Positions 15,371-22,246 of a DNA stretch of 25,175 bases are shown here, in pieces. Numbering within the stretch: the stretch's first letter is position 1; every line of letters starts with the position of its first letter. The DNA comes from JBEKHI01 sp050012355 (GTDB lineage: Bacteria; Actinomycetota; Actinomycetes; Streptosporangiales; Streptosporangiaceae). Location of the stretch: positions 1 through 25,175 of the forward strand of contig JBEKHI010000170.1 of NCBI GenBank assembly GCA_050012355.1, written 5' to 3'. The position numbers and the translations under genes were made by a program. The notes under the pieces were generated by a model. The model was given only the letters and a program-made list of their open reading frames with translations. It was not told the DNA's origin and did no database searches.

Positions 15371-15646
15371 ATGAGGGCTTCCGACGCGGACCGGGACCTA
15401 GCGGTAGACATCCTCCGCGTCGCCGCGGGGGAGGGGCGGCTCACCGCGGCCGAACTGGACGAGCGCCTGGAGACCGCGCTGACCGCCCGCACCATCAGTG
15501 AACTAGTTACGCTGACCGCCGACCTGCCAGCCGGCACCATGCTGCAACGCCCCGGCCAGGACCACGACGACCCGGCCGGCGGCCGGTGGACGTCCCTGCG
15601 GTCACTGCTTGATAGCCCCCGGACGTACCGGCTGCTGCCGGATTGA
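15371..15646 (+). CDS. DUF1707 (SHOCT-like) domain protein
   Basis: This 91-residue protein carries the DUF1707 motif at its N terminus: RASDADRDLAVDILRVAAGEGRLTAAELDERLETALTARTISELVTLTADLP (about residues 2-54). The domain is common in actinobacterial membrane and signalling proteins, where it precedes membrane segments. Here it stands alone with a short polar tail (QDHDDPAGGRWTSLRSLL) and no transmembrane helix. The ATG lies 6 bases after the permease stop, so it is probably the last gene of the operon. Its function is not known. It may modulate the transporter (inference). Confidence 0.88.
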   Translation: MRASDADRDLAVDILRVAAGEGRLTAAELDERLETALTARTISELVTLTADLPAGTMLQRPGQDHDDPAGGRWTSLRSLLDSPRTYRLLPD

Positions 15647-15664
15647 CCAGGCAGTGCTGCCTGG

Positions 15665-15702
15665 CGCGCGACGAACATTTAATCGCGCGACGAACACTTA
15701 AT
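15665..15702. repeat. Two tandem 19-bp direct repeats upstream of ABC gene pair
   Basis: CGCGCGACGAACATTTAAT (15665-15683) is followed directly by the same sequence with one change (T to C, 15684-15702). The period of 19 bases is close to two helical turns, so a dimeric regulator could bind both copies on one face. The site lies about 100 bases before the GTG at 15799 and next to AT-rich sequence that could serve as promoter (TTATTATG around 15709-15716). Confidence 0.65.
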
Positions 15703-15798
15703 TCAGCGTTATTATGCCGCTTCGGGGGTTTTCGCATGGTCGTGGTCGGTGGCGTGCCGTTCGTTGTGCCCTGATGGTCCTCAGATGGAGGTACGCAC

Positions 15799-17385
15799 GT
15801 GGATTCCGCGACGCCGGACATTCGCGGGCCATGGAGATACCTGCTGTGGATGGCCGCCAGTCACCGGCGTGTCTTCGTGCTCGATTGTGTCTTCAATGTG
15901 CTGTGGGTGGCGGGACTGGGGCTGACGCCCGCCGCCATCGGAGAGGCCATAAACGCCGGCCTGATAGCGAGGAACCAGACGGCGCTGGTCATGCAGTTCG
16001 TCACCCGCCAGGCATGCGACCTCGGAGCGACGGTCAGCCGGCGGGTAACGGCCGGGGATCTTGTCACCGTCGGCGTCTCGGACATCAGCCTGATCGGCGA
16101 GTCGCTGGAGGTCGGCGCCCGGGGGGTGGGTGGTGCGGTCGGGTTCGTCTTCGTCGCGGTACTCATGCTGACCGCATCATGGCAGGTCGGACTGCTGGTG
16201 CTGATCGCGGTGCCGGTCATCCTGCTTATCACCACCCGGCTGAGCCGGCTGCTGCGAGAGCGGCAGGGGCAGGTGCGGGCACAGCAGCGCGAGCTGACCG
16301 ACCAGGCTGTCGATATCGTGCGAGGCCTGCGGGTCCTTCGCGGGTTCGGCGGTGAGCAGATGTTCGCCGGCCGGTACCGCGGCGGATCGCAGCAGCTCCG
16401 GTTCACGGTGCTGCGGCAAGCACGCGCGTCGGCGATGCTGGGAGCGGCCAGCACGTTCCTGCCGGGCCTGCTGCTCGTCGGCGTGGTGGCGCTATCCGCG
16501 GAACTGGTCCTGTCCAGGCACCTGAAGGCCGGGGAGATGGTGGCCTTCTACGGCTACGCCGCGTTCCTGTCCAGTCCCATCAGCCGGATGACGTTTGCCG
16601 TCAGCAAGGCCATGCAAGCCCATGTGGCCGCCGCGAACGTCACCCGGTTGCTCCGCCTGAAACCGGACATCGGACCTGGGCCGGATGCGGACTCCAACCC
16701 AGTCAGCCCGGGCGTGCTGGCCGACCCCGATTCCGGCCTGCTGGTGCCCGCGCACGGGCTCACCGCCGTCGTGTGCTCGGCGGGCGACGCGGTCGCGCTG
16801 TCTGACCGGCTGGGGCGGTACGTCGAGTCCGGTACGACGTATGACGGCCAGCCGCTGGGAACGCCGCCGCTGGCGGACGTGCGCGAGCGGATCCTGGTCG
16901 CCACCGCTGACGCGCACCTGTTCGCCGGGCCGCTACGACGCGAACTCGATCCCGCCGGCCGGCTGGACGGCTCGGATGACTTGCTGTGGGCGGCCATCGA
17001 CGCGGCCGCTGCCCGGGACATCATCGAGGCGCTGCCGGATCAGCTCGAGACCAGCATGGCCGCGGGGGGCAGGGAGTTCTCCGGCGGCCAGCAGCAGCGG
17101 CTGCGGCTGGTCCGCGCCCTGATGGCCGATCCGGAGGTGCTGATCCTGATCGATCCCGCCAGCGCGGTCGACGCGCATACCGAGAGCAGGATGGCGGCGG
17201 GGATCGAGCGACTGCGCCAGGGCCGTGCCACCGTCGTGTTCACCACGAGCATCCTGCTGCTGAACCGCGCCGATCGCGTGGCCCTGGTCATCGACGGCAC
17301 GGTAGCGGCCGAAGGGAGCCATGACTCGCTGATGGGGGACGCGCGGTACAGGTCCATGGTCGAGCGGGGCATGGCCGTCGCATGA
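15799..17385 (+). CDS. ABC half-transporter (TMD-NBD) with degenerate ATP site and missing TM2
   Basis: This 528-residue fused permease-ATPase starts at GTG 15799 behind a GGAGG (15786-15790). TM1 is at about 25-48, a TM3/TM4-like pair at 112-146, and two later segments at 218-265. Between residues 58 and 66 the sequence jumps from GLIARNQTA to the coupling region FVTRQACDLGATVSRRV, so about 45 residues with TM2 seem to be missing compared with related actinobacterial proteins as I remember them. The nucleotide-binding domain lacks a Walker A (TAVVCSAGDAVALSDRLG at 322-339), has a good signature FSGGQQQRLRLVRAL (427-441), and has IDPASAVD with no catalytic Glu. Such degenerate sites are known in heterodimeric exporters, where the partner supplies catalysis. 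It overlaps the partner start by 4 bases. Confidence 0.8.
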   Translation: MDSATPDIRGPWRYLLWMAASHRRVFVLDCVFNVLWVAGLGLTPAAIGEAINAGLIARNQTALVMQFVTRQACDLGATVSRRVTAGDLVTVGVSDISLIGESLEVGARGVGGAVGFVFVAVLMLTASWQVGLLVLIAVPVILLITTRLSRLLRERQGQVRAQQRELTDQAVDIVRGLRVLRGFGGEQMFAGRYRGGSQQLRFTVLRQARASAMLGAASTFLPGLLLVGVVALSAELVLSRHLKAGEMVAFYGYAAFLSSPISRMTFAVSKAMQAHVAAANVTRLLRLKPDIGPGPDADSNPVSPGVLADPDSGLLVPAHGLTAVVCSAGDAVALSDRLGRYVESGTTYDGQPLGTPPLADVRERILVATADAHLFAGPLRRELDPAGRLDGSDDLLWAAIDAAAARDIIEALPDQLETSMAAGGREFSGGQQQRLRLVRALMADPEVLILIDPASAVDAHTESRMAAGIERLRQGRATVVFTTSILLLNRADRVALVIDGTVAAEGSHDSLMGDARYRSMVERGMAVA

Positions 17386-18481
17386 GCGTCCTGCCGGTCG
17401 CCGCGAATCGTGAGCTCGGTGCGTACGCGCGGCGTGTTATCCGCACTTACCAGGCCGAATTCGGCCTGGTAGTTGGCCTGCAGTCGCTCGGGGCGATTGC
17501 CGGGCTCTTCGCCCCGTGGCTGCTCGGCGGCCTGGTCGCGGACGTGACGCACGGCCACGACACGGTGCTGCGCACGATCCTGCTGATCCTCGGTTTCCTG
17601 GCCGCCCAGGCGGTGCTGGTCCGGCTAGCCAGATACGCCGCGGCCGCGCTCGGCGAGAAAATCCTGGCCGAGCTGCGCGAGGAGTTCGTGACGGACACCC
17701 TGGCGCTGCCACCGGAGATCATCGAGGACGCGGATGGCGGCGACCTGCTAACCCGGACCACCCGGGACGTCGACCTGCTGTCCCAGACGGTTCGCGCCGC
17801 GATCCCGGCGACGATGACCGCGCTAGCCGTCATCGTCTTCACACTCGGGGCCCTGGTGCTGGTCAGTCCGCTCCTGGTGCTGCCGTGCCTGATCCCGGTA
17901 CCGGTGCTGTTCGGCGCGACCCGGTGGTACCTGCGGCGCGCGCACGAGGGGTACCTGCGCCAAGCCGCTTCTTACTCCCGGCGGCGCTGGTAACCCAGGA
18001 GCATCATGTCTTCCGCGGCACGCTGCGGGACAATCTCGCCATCGCGAGACCGGGTGCCACCGACGACGAGATGGCCGCCGCCTTGGCCGCCGTCGACGCG
18101 TGGGATTGGGCCGAGCCGCTAGGCCTGGACAGTGCCGTCGGCCCTGGAGGGCAAGCGCTGGATCTGGCGAAGGTGCAGCAGCTGGCGCTGGCGCGGCTCG
18201 TCCTGGTGAACCCGGAAACCCTCATCCTGGACGAGGCGACCTCGCTGCTGAATCCCCGCGCGGCGCGGCACCTGGAACGGTCCCTGGCCGCCGTCGTGCG
18301 CGGCCGGACCGTGATCGCCATCGTGCACCGCCTGCACACCGCCCGGGACGCCGACCGGATCGCGGTTCTCGATGACGGCCGGATCACCGAGCTGGGCACC
18401 CATGAGGAGCTACTCAGCAACGCCGGCGATTACGCGGCACTGTGGCGCGCCTGGCAGGGCCAGCCATCCGTCCTTCCATGA
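17382..18481 (+). pseudogene. Second ABC half-transporter, internal deletion plus frameshift
   Basis: The partner half-transporter starts at ATG 17382 (ATGA overlap) with a normal N-terminal part of the membrane domain (203 codons, to the TAA at 17991-17993). Similarity leaves frame at about 17976, after YLRRAHEGYLRQAASY, and resumes in another frame at about 17984 with ALVTQEHHVFRGTLRDNL, which is the Q-loop region. It then continues through ALARLVLVNPETLILDEATSLLNP (Walker B with Glu) and the H-loop IAIVHRLHTARDADRI to the stop at 18481. Roughly 180 residues are missing, including the last TM helices and Walker A. With this half broken, the pair should have no working ATP site. An assembly error at the junction is the alternative. 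Confidence 0.78.
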
Positions 18482-18493
18482 CATATCTTCCCA

Positions 18494-18511
18494 ACCAAGC
18501 ACTTGCTTGGT
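18494..18511 (+). promoter_or_regulatory. KstR2-type operator at the fadE30 start
   Basis: ACCAAGCACTTGCT (18494-18507) matches the KstR2 consensus AnCAAGnnCTTGnT at every fixed position. An overlapping inverted repeat, ACCAAGC-ACTT-GCTTGGT, covers 18494-18511. The site ends only 3 to 12 bases before the possible GTG starts of fadE30 at 18515 and 18524, so repressor binding would sit on the transcription start region. TetR-family repressors outside the KstR2 group use similar boxes, so the regulator identity is inferred from the consensus plus the steroid genes downstream. Confidence 0.8.
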
Positions 18512-18523
18512 AGCGTGAGCGGC

Positions 18524-19633
18524 GTGCGGTTCACACCGGAGGATGAAGAGTTCCGCATCCGGGTACGCCAGTGGCTTGCGGAGAACGTCCCAAGCGAGCT
18601 GCGCGGCATCGGCGGCCCCGGTCGCGAGCACGAGGCGTTCGCCGAACGGCTCGCCTGGAACCAGCGGCTGGCCGAGTGCGGCTGGACCTGCCTGGGGCTG
18701 CCGTCGCGCGGCGCGCCGCTCAGCCAGCAGGTCATTTTCCACGAGGAGTACGCGCGCGCCGACGCCCCCGCCCGGGTGGCGATCGTCGGCGAAGAACTCG
18801 CGGGCCCGATGATCGCCGCGTTCGGCACCGAGGAACAGAAACGGCGATTCCTGCCGGCGATTGAAGACGTCACCGAACTGTGGTGCCAGGGGTTCTCCGA
18901 GCCGGGCGCGGGCTCCGACCTGGCCTCGGTGTCGACGTCCGCGCGACTCGACGGAGAGAGCTGGGTCATCACCGGGCAGAAGATCTGGACCTCGCTCGCG
19001 CACGTCGCCGACTGGTGTTTCGTGCTGGCTCGCACCACGGCCGGATCGAGACGATCCACCGGGCTGTCGATGCTGCTGGTCCCGATGCGTCAGCCGGGAA
19101 TCACGGTGCGGCCGATCACGCAGCTCACCGGCACCTCGGAGTTCAACGAGGTGTTCTTCGACGAAACCCGCACCGACGCCGCCAACATCGTGGGGGAACC
19201 CGGCGACGGCTGGCGGATCGCCAAGGCGACGCTCGCGATCGAGCGGGGCGCGGCCATGCTGGGACAGCAGGTCGCCTTCCGCCGCGAGCTCGGCGCGCTC
19301 ACCGCCATGGCACCCGATGACCCGCTGATCCGCCACGATCTCGCGCGCGCCCGCGACGGGCTGGAAGCCATCCGCGCGTACGCGCTGGACACGATCGGCG
19401 AACCTTCCGAGACCGCTCCGTCCGTGCTGAAGATCATGTGGTCGCGCTGGCATCGTGATCTCGGTGACCTGGCGATGCGAATCCGCGGCGCGCCCGCCAT
19501 GCTCGCGCCGGCGGGCTACGACGAGTGGCAGCGGATGTACCTGTTCAGCCGGGCCGACACGATCTACGGCGGCTCGGACGAGATCCAGCACGAGATCATC
19601 GCGAACCGCGCGTTGGGCCTGCCACGGACATGA
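18524..19633 (+). CDS. fadE30: FadE30-like acyl-CoA dehydrogenase
   Basis: This 369-residue FAD-dependent acyl-CoA dehydrogenase closely resembles M. tuberculosis FadE30 as I remember it: GGPGREHEAFAERLAWNQRLAECGWTCLG, EEYARADAP, DVTELWCQGFSEPGAGSDLA, GQKIWTSLAHVADWCFVLART, and DEWQRMYLFSRADTIYGGSDEIQ near the C terminus. FadE30 introduces a double bond in the propanoyl side chain of a HIP-derived CoA ester. The MCAD-type Glu is replaced by Gly in YGGS; a Glu in AIERGAAMLG could be the base (inference). The GTG at 18524 gives VRFTPEDEEF and is chosen by similarity; GTG 18515 is possible, while TTG 18503 lies inside the operator and is rejected. The gene overlaps the following SDR gene by 4 bases. 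Confidence 0.9.
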   Translation: MRFTPEDEEFRIRVRQWLAENVPSELRGIGGPGREHEAFAERLAWNQRLAECGWTCLGLPSRGAPLSQQVIFHEEYARADAPARVAIVGEELAGPMIAAFGTEEQKRRFLPAIEDVTELWCQGFSEPGAGSDLASVSTSARLDGESWVITGQKIWTSLAHVADWCFVLARTTAGSRRSTGLSMLLVPMRQPGITVRPITQLTGTSEFNEVFFDETRTDAANIVGEPGDGWRIAKATLAIERGAAMLGQQVAFRRELGALTAMAPDDPLIRHDLARARDGLEAIRAYALDTIGEPSETAPSVLKIMWSRWHRDLGDLAMRIRGAPAMLAPAGYDEWQRMYLFSRADTIYGGSDEIQHEIIANRALGLPRT

Positions 19634-20388
19634 GCGAGGGTCTGCTAGCGGGCAAGGTCGTCGCGATCACCGCCGCGGCGGGCACCGGCATCGGATCGGC
19701 GACCGCCCGTCGCTGCCTGGAGGAGGGCGCGTTCGTCGTCGTCAGCGACCATCACGAACGCCGCCTCGCCGCCGTGACCGACGACTTCACGACCGATTTC
19801 GGGGACCGCGTCTGGTCGCTGCCGTGCGACGTCACCGACGAACTCGCCGTCCAGGCACTCATCACCGGCACGGTCGCGCACTTCGGCCGTCTAGACGTGC
19901 TGATAAACAACGCTGGTCTCGGCGGCACCAGCTCGGTGCTCGACATGACCGACGATCAGTGGTTTCGCGTCCTAGACATTACGCTAAACGGCGCGTTTCG
20001 TTGCCTGCGAGCCGCGCTTCGCCAGATGGTCGCGCAAGGCAGCGGCGGGGCGGTCGTCAACAACGCATCGGTGCTCGGCTGGCGAGCCCAGCCGGGACAA
20101 GCGCATTACGCCGCCGCGAAGGCGGGTGTCATGGCGCTCACCCGCTGCGCGGCGATGGACGTCGCGTCCCATGGGATCAGGGTCAACGCGGTCGCCCCCT
20201 CGCTCGCGGCTCATCCGTTCCTGGAGAAGGTCACCAGCGCCGAAGTCCTGGCCGAGCTGGAACAACGCGAGGCGTTCGGCCGCGCCGCCGAGCCGCGCGA
20301 GGTGGCCAACGTCATCCTGTTCCTCGCCAGTGACCTGGCCTCCTATCTCACCGGCGAGGTGATCTCGGTCAGCAGCCAGCACCCGTGA
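19630..20388 (+). CDS. IpdF-like short-chain dehydrogenase
   Basis: This 252-residue classical SDR starts at ATG 19630, overlapping the fadE30 stop (ATGA); the longer frame from 19525 reads through fadE30 and is rejected. The cofactor loop is TAAAGTGIG (about residues 14-22), the NNAG motif is at about 93-96, the catalytic Ser lies in NNASVLGWRAQPG and the catalytic Tyr/Lys in YAAAK. In M. tuberculosis the gene following fadE30 (Rv3559c) is the SDR IpdF, which interconverts the keto and hydroxy forms at C5 of HIP-CoA. Same order and coupling here make that role likely, but SDR sequences alone do not prove the substrate, so no symbol is assigned. It shares the KstR2-type operator with fadE30. 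Confidence 0.85.
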   Translation: MSEGLLAGKVVAITAAAGTGIGSATARRCLEEGAFVVVSDHHERRLAAVTDDFTTDFGDRVWSLPCDVTDELAVQALITGTVAHFGRLDVLINNAGLGGTSSVLDMTDDQWFRVLDITLNGAFRCLRAALRQMVAQGSGGAVVNNASVLGWRAQPGQAHYAAAKAGVMALTRCAAMDVASHGIRVNAVAPSLAAHPFLEKVTSAEVLAELEQREAFGRAAEPREVANVILFLASDLASYLTGEVISVSSQHP

Positions 20389-20391
20389 CGG

Positions 20392-21009
20392 CTACCGGGC
20401 ACGGCCCCACGGGAAATAGAAGTCGAAGTCCTTGATCTCGCGGGCCAGGAAGTCCGGACCCTTCCTGTTCACGATCGCCAGCTTGGTCACGACCACCGCG
20501 CCGGTCTTGATGGCTTCCGGCATGAACCCGTAGGACTCGAGTTGCTGGCGGGTGATGGTCATGCCATCCCCGGACATGATGAAGTCGTCCACCACCAGCA
20601 TCTTGGTCGCTATCAGGTCACGAACCCCGTGCGGGATGTACACGGTGGTCTTGGATCCGCCGATCGCGTCGAAGCCAGGGATGGCGGAACCTCCGGGAGC
20701 GTCTAGGTGCCCCGCGGTGATGATCGGGATCTGCCGGCGCAACTCTCGCGCTACCAGGTGGCCGACGATAGCGCCGCGGTCACTGGTGGCGAGGATGAAG
20801 TCGGGCATGAACCCCGATCGGTCGACTGCCCGCGCCAGATCGGACGCGGCATCGCGGAACCTGGGCCAGTCCAGGTCGCGCTGCCGCCTGTGCAGCCTCT
20901 CCGCACGGATGTACTGCCAGATCGCGAGCCCGAAGCTCAGCACCGTGATAATCGCCAGCGCGACACTCAGCATGTGACGACTGTGCTCCGGTAGACGTGA
21001 CTTGGGCAA
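20392..21009 (-). CDS. Membrane-anchored phosphoribosyltransferase-like protein
   Basis: This 205-residue protein has one N-terminal transmembrane helix (about residues 13-31, MLSVALAIITVLSFGLAIW) and a basic juxtamembrane stretch, then a type I phosphoribosyltransferase-like domain. The PRPP loop is visible as MLVVDDFIMSGDGMT (137-151) with the paired Asp141/Asp142. An earlier FILATSDRGAIVGHLVAREL segment resembles the PP-loop region, and the end (DFYFPWGR) is like xanthine/hypoxanthine transferases. The start may be ATG 21009 or the Met at 20973. The domain presumably faces the cytoplasm. A membrane-bound enzyme of this fold is unusual and the base substrate is unknown. Its stop lies 3 bases from the stop of the convergent SDR gene. 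Confidence 0.8.
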   Translation of the reverse strand: MPKSRLPEHSRHMLSVALAIITVLSFGLAIWQYIRAERLHRRQRDLDWPRFRDAASDLARAVDRSGFMPDFILATSDRGAIVGHLVARELRRQIPIITAGHLDAPGGSAIPGFDAIGGSKTTVYIPHGVRDLIATKMLVVDDFIMSGDGMTITRQQLESYGFMPEAIKTGAVVVTKLAIVNRKGPDFLAREIKDFDFYFPWGRAR

Positions 21010-21029
21010 GATCCCGCGGCGACCGGAGT

Positions 21030-21074
21030 CCAGCGCGACCGATGCGAACGCCTTGTTCGCATCGGTCGCGCTGG
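21030..21074 (-). terminator. Perfect 20-bp stem hairpin, likely terminator
   Basis: CCAGCGCGACCGATGCGAAC (21030-21049) and its exact reverse complement (21055-21074) flank a 5-base loop (GCCTT). It lies 42 bases downstream of the secreted-protein stop on the minus strand, before the phosphoribosyltransferase gene. There is no T-run, as is common for actinobacterial terminators. The left arm and loop also resemble a fadA5 coding segment at 22451-22480 (27 of 30 positions). Confidence 0.7.
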
Positions 21075-21115
21075 TGAATTGTAATGGCCGCTAACGCGGG
21101 ATGGACGCGCCTCGT

Positions 21116-21706
21116 TTAGAGGCCGAGCGCTGCCAGCACGGCATTGAGCAGCGCAGAAATCGTGCTAAGGCTGCCACCACTATTCAGCAGGTTAGTGATG
21201 TCGCATAGCAGGTTTCCGAGGAGATTACCCACGCCAGGAACCGCTGTAATCGTGAGATGCACCTGGTTAAGGGTAACCACCAGGCCGAGCAGGTTCAGGT
21301 TCAACGGGCCGAGGGTGAGGTTCAGAATGCTGCATACGTTCGTCGCCGCGTTTGTAGCGCCGGTGTTGACGGAGTCGGTGACCGTCTGGTCCACCGTGCC
21401 GATCTGCGTGCCGTCCGCGTCGGTGAGGGTTCCCTTCAGCACTCCAGTGGCCTCCAGGACGCCGTCTACCACGCTGAACTTCCGCGGAGTGAACGTGCCG
21501 GTGAAGGTGCCTTCGCCGTCGCTGTTGGTGAACGTACCGGTCACCGTCGAGATTAGCTGACCTGGCGACGAGGACGTCGCCGCCGCAGTCGCGGTGTGGC
21601 TGGGTGCGGTTACTGCGGCGCTCGCGGCGGCTGTGCCCAGGCCGACCGCCACGACGAGCGTACTGGCTGCAAGGACAGTGAGAATTCGCAGGTGGGGTAG
21701 TTTCAT
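21116..21706 (-). CDS. Secreted protein of unknown function
   Basis: This 196-residue protein has a clear Sec signal peptide: basic KLPHLR start, hydrophobic ILTVLAASTLVVAVGLGTA and an ASA cleavage site near residue 30. The mature part begins with an Ala/Thr/Ser-rich linker, then a beta-rich region (TVTGTFTNSDGEGTFTGTFTPRKFSV ... VLKGTLTDADG), and a Leu/Asn-rich C terminus (LNLTLGPLNLNLLGLVVTLNQVHLTIT ... LLNAVLAALGL). Two cysteines (NVCSIL and LLCDIT) may form a disulfide. A strong ribosome binding site (AGAGGAAG) precedes ATG 21706. The family appears in many actinobacteria as exported hypotheticals; the function is unknown. A surface or matrix role would be speculation. Confidence 0.82.
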   Translation of the reverse strand: MKLPHLRILTVLAASTLVVAVGLGTAAASAAVTAPSHTATAAATSSSPGQLISTVTGTFTNSDGEGTFTGTFTPRKFSVVDGVLEATGVLKGTLTDADGTQIGTVDQTVTDSVNTGATNAATNVCSILNLTLGPLNLNLLGLVVTLNQVHLTITAVPGVGNLLGNLLCDITNLLNSGGSLSTISALLNAVLAALGL

Positions 21707-21961
21707 TTCTTCCTCTCTGGTTGTACTCCGTTATTGACCATCTCCGGGTAACCAGCTGCGGCACTGCTAAACAGACGAGTAACAAAAAAATTATTCCGTG
21801 ACTACGAGAGAATCGCGTTTATCCAGGTGAACACGCATATCACGAAGTGATACTTTTGCCTCGTGGAATTTTAAGTTTCCGGGCAGATCATATACGCCAT
21901 CGGCTCAGCAATCACAGCTGTGTAAGCGTGGACCGATTGCACCAGTGATACGAATAAGAGC
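21707..21961. promoter_or_regulatory. AT-rich divergent intergenic region with palindrome
   Basis: This 255-bp region separates the secreted-protein gene (minus) from the truncated hydrolase (plus). It contains an A-run (21784-21790) and the perfect palindrome TATCAC-GAA-GTGATA (21838-21852), a candidate operator. No coding frame or RNA gene is evident. The lower GC than the surroundings fits a promoter region for the secreted protein. Confidence 0.5.
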
Positions 21962-22234
21962 GTGGAAGCTCAGCTGCTGCTGGTGCATAGCCCGCTGGTC
22001 GGCCACCGGACGTGGGAACCGATCGCGAACGACCTGGCCGGGGCCGGATACGCGGTGGCCGTTCCCGATCTGGCCAGCACTCTCACGGCCGGGACGCCGT
22101 ATCATCTGCGCCAGGCTCAGGTGATCGCCGACAGCGCGGCCGGCCAGCCAGCTGTAGATGCTCCGCCCACCACCCCAGCGATGGGCCACCGATGGCGCCA
22201 GAGCGCCAGCGATGGGCCACCGATGGCGTCGTAG
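21962..22234 (+). pseudogene. Alpha/beta hydrolase, N-terminal fragment
   Basis: The first 60 or so codons from GTG 21962 encode the start of an alpha/beta hydrolase: LLLVHSPLVGHRTWEPIANDLAGAGYAVAVPDLASTL, including the HSPLVG oxyanion-loop segment, strand and following helix. Similarity ends at about ADSAAGQPA (near 22150), before the nucleophile elbow (GxSxG) should appear. The frame then runs into two copies of a 23-bp repeat and a stop, with the tail reading MGHRW and ASDGPPMAS. Typical members are about 230-300 residues. It lacks all catalytic residues and is best called a 3'-truncated remnant. It abuts the 3' end of fadA5, which runs the other way. Confidence 0.7.
22175..22228. repeat. 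Two identical 23-bp repeats, 31-bp period
   Basis: Copies at 22175-22197 and 22206-22228 begin CCAGCGATGGGCCACCGATG and end GCG, identical over 23 bases and 8 bases apart. They lie after the break in the hydrolase fragment. A related copy (21 of 24, minus-strand reading) sits at 2910-2933 in the 3' end of the FadE33-like gene. Confidence 0.8.
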
Positions 22235-22246
22235 GACGGGGTCCTA
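22232..22246. terminator. Short palindrome at the fadA5 stop
   Basis: TAGGAC-GGG-GTCCTA spans 22232-22246 and includes the fadA5 stop codon (22244-22246). A 6-bp stem with a 3-base loop could help end transcription from either side, but it is short and has no T-run. Confidence 0.4.

Noticed and set aside
18503..18523. TTG start for fadE30 at 18503
   Set aside because: The codon lies inside the palindromic operator and the extra residues are not family-like.
18410..19591. 393-codon minus-strand frame opposite fadE30
   Set aside because: Antisense shadow; fadE30 has complete family motifs on the plus strand.
20392..21706. The phosphoribosyltransferase-like and secreted-protein genes as a defence system
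   Set aside because: No nuclease, reverse transcriptase, cyclase or other defence partner is adjacent, and a strong hairpin separates the two genes.
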